Source: Chryseobacterium sp. StRB126 (GTDB taxonomy: Bacteria > Bacteroidota > Bacteroidia > Flavobacteriales > Weeksellaceae). Taken from it: a stretch of DNA of 64,000 nucleotides. Of the stretch, positions 61,543-64,000 are shown piece after piece. How positions within the stretch are numbered: position 1 is the stretch's first letter; every line of letters starts with the position of its first letter. A program made the translations under genes and the position numbers. The notes beneath the pieces are model-generated. The model had not been told where the DNA came from and searched no databases. It saw only the letters and a list, made by a program, of their open reading frames with translations. Location: contig NZ_AP014624.1 of NCBI RefSeq assembly GCF_000829375.1, forward strand, positions 2,294,001-2,358,000, written 5' to 3'.

Positions 61543-64000
61543 ATGAAAAATTCCTATTACCATATAGGAGGCATTTTCTTTGGGCTCATGTTTACCGCTG
61601 TAAGCATTGGTACAAAAGCCCAAGTACGTACCATTTCCGGTACCGTCACCTCATCAGGTAAACCCCTTTCAGGAGTTATCATCTCCCAAGAGGGCAGTGA
61701 TCAGGTAACCATGACCGGCAACAACGGAAACTATACGTTACAGGTTTCAGCAGAAAATACCATCCTATTGTTCAGACACCCTGATTATGCAGAAGAAAAA
61801 TTCACACTCACTAATCAGAAGGTCGTTAATATCAGCCTAGAACAAAAAGTAAAGGGAATCGAAGAAGTTATTCTCAACGCTGGCTACTACAAGGTAAAAG
61901 ATAAGGAAAGAACCGGTAGTATTGCCAAAGTTTCAGCAAAAGATATAGAAAATCAGCCTGTCACCAATGTACTGTCAGCAGTACAGGGAAGGATGACAGG
62001 GGTAAGCATTACCCAAAGCTCGGGAGTAGCAGGAGGCGGATACGATATCCAGATCCGGGGAAGAAACAGTTTAAGGAATCTGTCCAATAGTGTAGTGGAT
62101 GGTAACCAGCCCCTCTATGTAATTGACGGAGTTCCGGTAGGAGGGCAGCTGAACTCAGCTTTTTCAGTGGGAGTAATTCCACTGAAGAATATCAGTCCGT
62201 TGAATGCCATCAGTCCGAATGATATAGAAAGCATTGAAATCCTTAAAGATGCAGATGCAACGGCTATTTATGGATCAAGGGGAGCTAATGGGGTGGTGCT
62301 GGTGACGACTAAAAAAGGAAAGAAAGGGAGATTGGGCGGGATGATCAGTACTGCATACAGCATAAGCAGTGTCGGAAGCCATATGAAAATGATGGATATC
62401 GAGCAGTATCTTGCTATGCGCAGAGAAGCTTATAAGAATGATGGAATATCGGTGTTTCCTGCCAATGCATATGATGTCAATGGAGTTTGGAATCAGGGCA
62501 GGTATACCGATTGGCAGAAGGAACTGATAGGGAAGACAGCTACAGGAAGCATGACCCAGACAAGCCTTAGTGGAGGGACAGAAAACAGCAGTTTTTTAGT
62601 AAGCTTTTCCCATAATGACCAGACAACAGTATTTCCCGGTGATTTTCACTATAGGACCAATATATTGAATTCCTCATTCAGCCACAGCTCGGAGGATAAA
62701 AGATTCAGAATAGAGGCTTCCAATATGTTTTCATCACTTTCCAATAATGTGATGAATACAGATCTTACGTTAAAAGCACTGAACATGAGTCCCAATGCTC
62801 CTGTGCTTTATACAGCTGATGGAAGCCTGAATTGGGAGAACAATACCTTTACCAATCCATTAGCAGCGTTGGAAAGTAGCTATTCGAATAAAGTATTGCA
62901 GTGGAATTCCAATGTGAACCTATCATACCGGTTTTGGAAAGACTTTGTATTGAAAGCCAATGGCGGGGTTAATTACCAGAACCTGGAGGAACTTTCCTTA
63001 CAGCCCAGTACCATGTACAATCCTGCCTATGGAATGACTTCTGCAAATTCCTCAGCTTCCAAGAGCAGCAATACCATGTTCTCCTACATCATAGAACCTC
63101 AGCTTTCATGGGCGAAGAAGCTGGGACATCATGAGCTGGATATTCTGATAGGAACTTCTTTTCAGCAGACTACTACTCAACTGTCCTACATGACAGGGGT
63201 AGGTTTTGCAAGCAATGCCCTTATCGGAAATATTGGGGCTGCTTCAACGAAGATCATCTCCAATCAGGTAGTGAATCCCTATAAATATGCAGCCCTCTAT
63301 GCAAGAATCAATTATAAATGGAAAGATCGGTATATACTGAATATAACCGGACGGCGTGATGCATCAAGCAGGTTCGGGCCTTCAAATAGGGTCGCGGATT
63401 TTGGAGCGGCAGGACTTGCCTGGTTATTTACAAAAGAACCGATGTTTAGCTCATGGAAATGGCTGAGCTCAGGGAAGGTACGGGCAAGCTATGGGGTCAC
63501 AGGAAGTGATTTTATAGGGGATTACCAGTTTTTGAATACCTACACGATAGGGGACTCGAATTATGATGGGGTAACAGGGCTTTATCCGTCAAGGCTTTAT
63601 AATCCTGCTTATAGCTGGGAAAAGACAAGGAAGCTGGAAACGGCTCTGGAATTAGGTTTTCTAAAGGACAGGATCATGCTGACCACAGCTTTCTACAGAA
63701 ACCGTTCAACGGATCAGCTGGTAGGAATTCCACTGTCTTCTATAACAGGTTTCTCAAATGTGACGGCCAACCTTGATGCTACGGTGGAAAACAGGGGTTG
63801 GGAGCTGTCACTTAATGTCAATGTTTTTAGGTCAACTCCTGTAAGATGGGAAACCGGATTTAACCTGAGTATCCCGGAAAACAAGCTTATCAAATTCCCG
63901 GGACTGGAAGGTTCTACCTATGCTAATACCTATAAGGTAGGATATCCTACCTCAATGGTACGGGTTTTTGAATATGAGGGAATTGATCCGGTAACAGGGC
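61543..64000 (+). CDS. SusC/RagA-type TonB-linked outer-membrane receptor (3' end outside window)
   Basis: 819 codons are present with no stop. A signal peptide (IGGIFFGLMFTAVSIGTKAQ) is followed by a carboxypeptidase-like domain at about 28-105 (RTISGTVTSSGKPLSGVIIS) and the plug at about 115-270: VLSAVQGRMTGVSI, the SusC hallmark LYVIDGVPVGG, then SIEILKDADATAIYGSRGAN and GVVLVTTKKGK. The barrel strands begin after that. Such receptors import large substrates (glycans, peptides, siderophores) with a SusD lipoprotein that would lie beyond the window. The start ATG 61543 gives a clean signal peptide. The substrate cannot be told. Confidence 0.93.
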   Translation, partial: MKNSYYHIGGIFFGLMFTAVSIGTKAQVRTISGTVTSSGKPLSGVIISQEGSDQVTMTGNNGNYTLQVSAENTILLFRHPDYAEEKFTLTNQKVVNISLEQKVKGIEEVILNAGYYKVKDKERTGSIAKVSAKDIENQPVTNVLSAVQGRMTGVSITQSSGVAGGGYDIQIRGRNSLRNLSNSVVDGNQPLYVIDGVPVGGQLNSAFSVGVIPLKNISPLNAISPNDIESIEILKDADATAIYGSRGANGVVLVTTKKGKKGRLGGMISTAYSISSVGSHMKMMDIEQYLAMRREAYKNDGISVFPANAYDVNGVWNQGRYTDWQKELIGKTATGSMTQTSLSGGTENSSFLVSFSHNDQTTVFPGDFHYRTNILNSSFSHSSEDKRFRIEASNMFSSLSNNVMNTDLTLKALNMSPNAPVLYTADGSLNWENNTFTNPLAALESSYSNKVLQWNSNVNLSYRFWKDFVLKANGGVNYQNLEELSLQPSTMYNPAYGMTSANSSASKSSNTMFSYIIEPQLSWAKKLGHHELDILIGTSFQQTTTQLSYMTGVGFASNALIGNIGAASTKIISNQVVNPYKYAALYARINYKWKDRYILNITGRRDASSRFGPSNRVADFGAAGLAWLFTKEPMFSSWKWLSSGKVRASYGVTGSDFIGDYQFLNTYTIGDSNYDGVTGLYPSRLYNPAYSWEKTRKLETALELGFLKDRIMLTTAFYRNRSTDQLVGIPLSSITGFSNVTANLDATVENRGWELSLNVNVFRSTPVRWETGFNLSIPENKLIKFPGLEGSTYANTYKVGYPTSMVRVFEYEGIDPVTG

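Overview
The window looks like a chromosomal segment of a low-GC member of the Bacteroidota, most likely a Flavobacteriia of the Chryseobacterium type. This rests on TAnnTTTG-type -7 promoter elements, no clear Shine-Dalgarno sequences, a type IX secretion (T9SS) C-terminal sorting domain, a SusC/RagA TonB-linked receptor, signal peptides ending in AQ or GQ, and CTnDOT-like mobile genes (DUF3945-type protein, topoisomerase III). Genus is an inference; there is no rRNA here.

Layout. 0-3.8 kb: a DNA damage-type cassette with divergent arms. A DnaE-like polymerase and a Y-family polymerase read leftward; a LexA/CI-like HTH-S24 repressor and an AlkB dioxygenase read rightward. A second, decayed copy of this cassette lies at 32.2-33.8 kb. 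Its repressor is intact and differs from the first at one residue, its alkB is broken, and only about 15 codons of its dinB remain. 3.8-5.0 kb: a small unknown gene and a broken HTH regulator.

5.4-31.5 kb: a 26 kb rightward locus of secreted and surface proteins that I read as a polymorphic-toxin locus. Two giant exported proteins (the second with FN3 and metzincin-like metallopeptidase signatures) are followed by tandem toxin/immunity cassettes and then by FN3, SprB-repeat/T9SS-sorted, PKD lipoprotein and outer-membrane barrel proteins. Three related PD-(D/E)xK-like toxin tips each precede a beta-propeller-like protein, the candidate immunity protein. A fourth toxin is an R-S-E ADP-ribosyltransferase followed by two paralogous candidate immunity genes. 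Two of the nuclease cassettes form a clear mosaic: conserved toxin core, variable toxin tail plus variable immunity N-half, conserved immunity C-half.

34.6-39.0 kb: a 1274-residue exported protein with about six repeats and a small exported partner. 39-44.3 kb: a decayed HTH gene, then an HTH - DUF3945-type - topB module from an integrative conjugative element. 44.6-46.3 kb: a TPR/transmembrane/AraC regulator.

46.7-60.4 kb: a defence-like island. It holds a SEC-C protein, a superfamily I helicase fused to a nuclease-like domain, two HEPN-like proteins, a PD-(D/E)xK-like protein, a Gabija pair (OLD-type ATPase/TOPRIM GajA and UvrD-like GajB), a GNAT acetyltransferase and an XRE regulator.

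60.5-64 kb: a consensus promoter followed by about 390 bases of densely self-complementary leader, a 177-residue gene, and a SusC/RagA receptor cut by the window end. The structured leader and the mosaic toxin/immunity array are the two most interesting things here.
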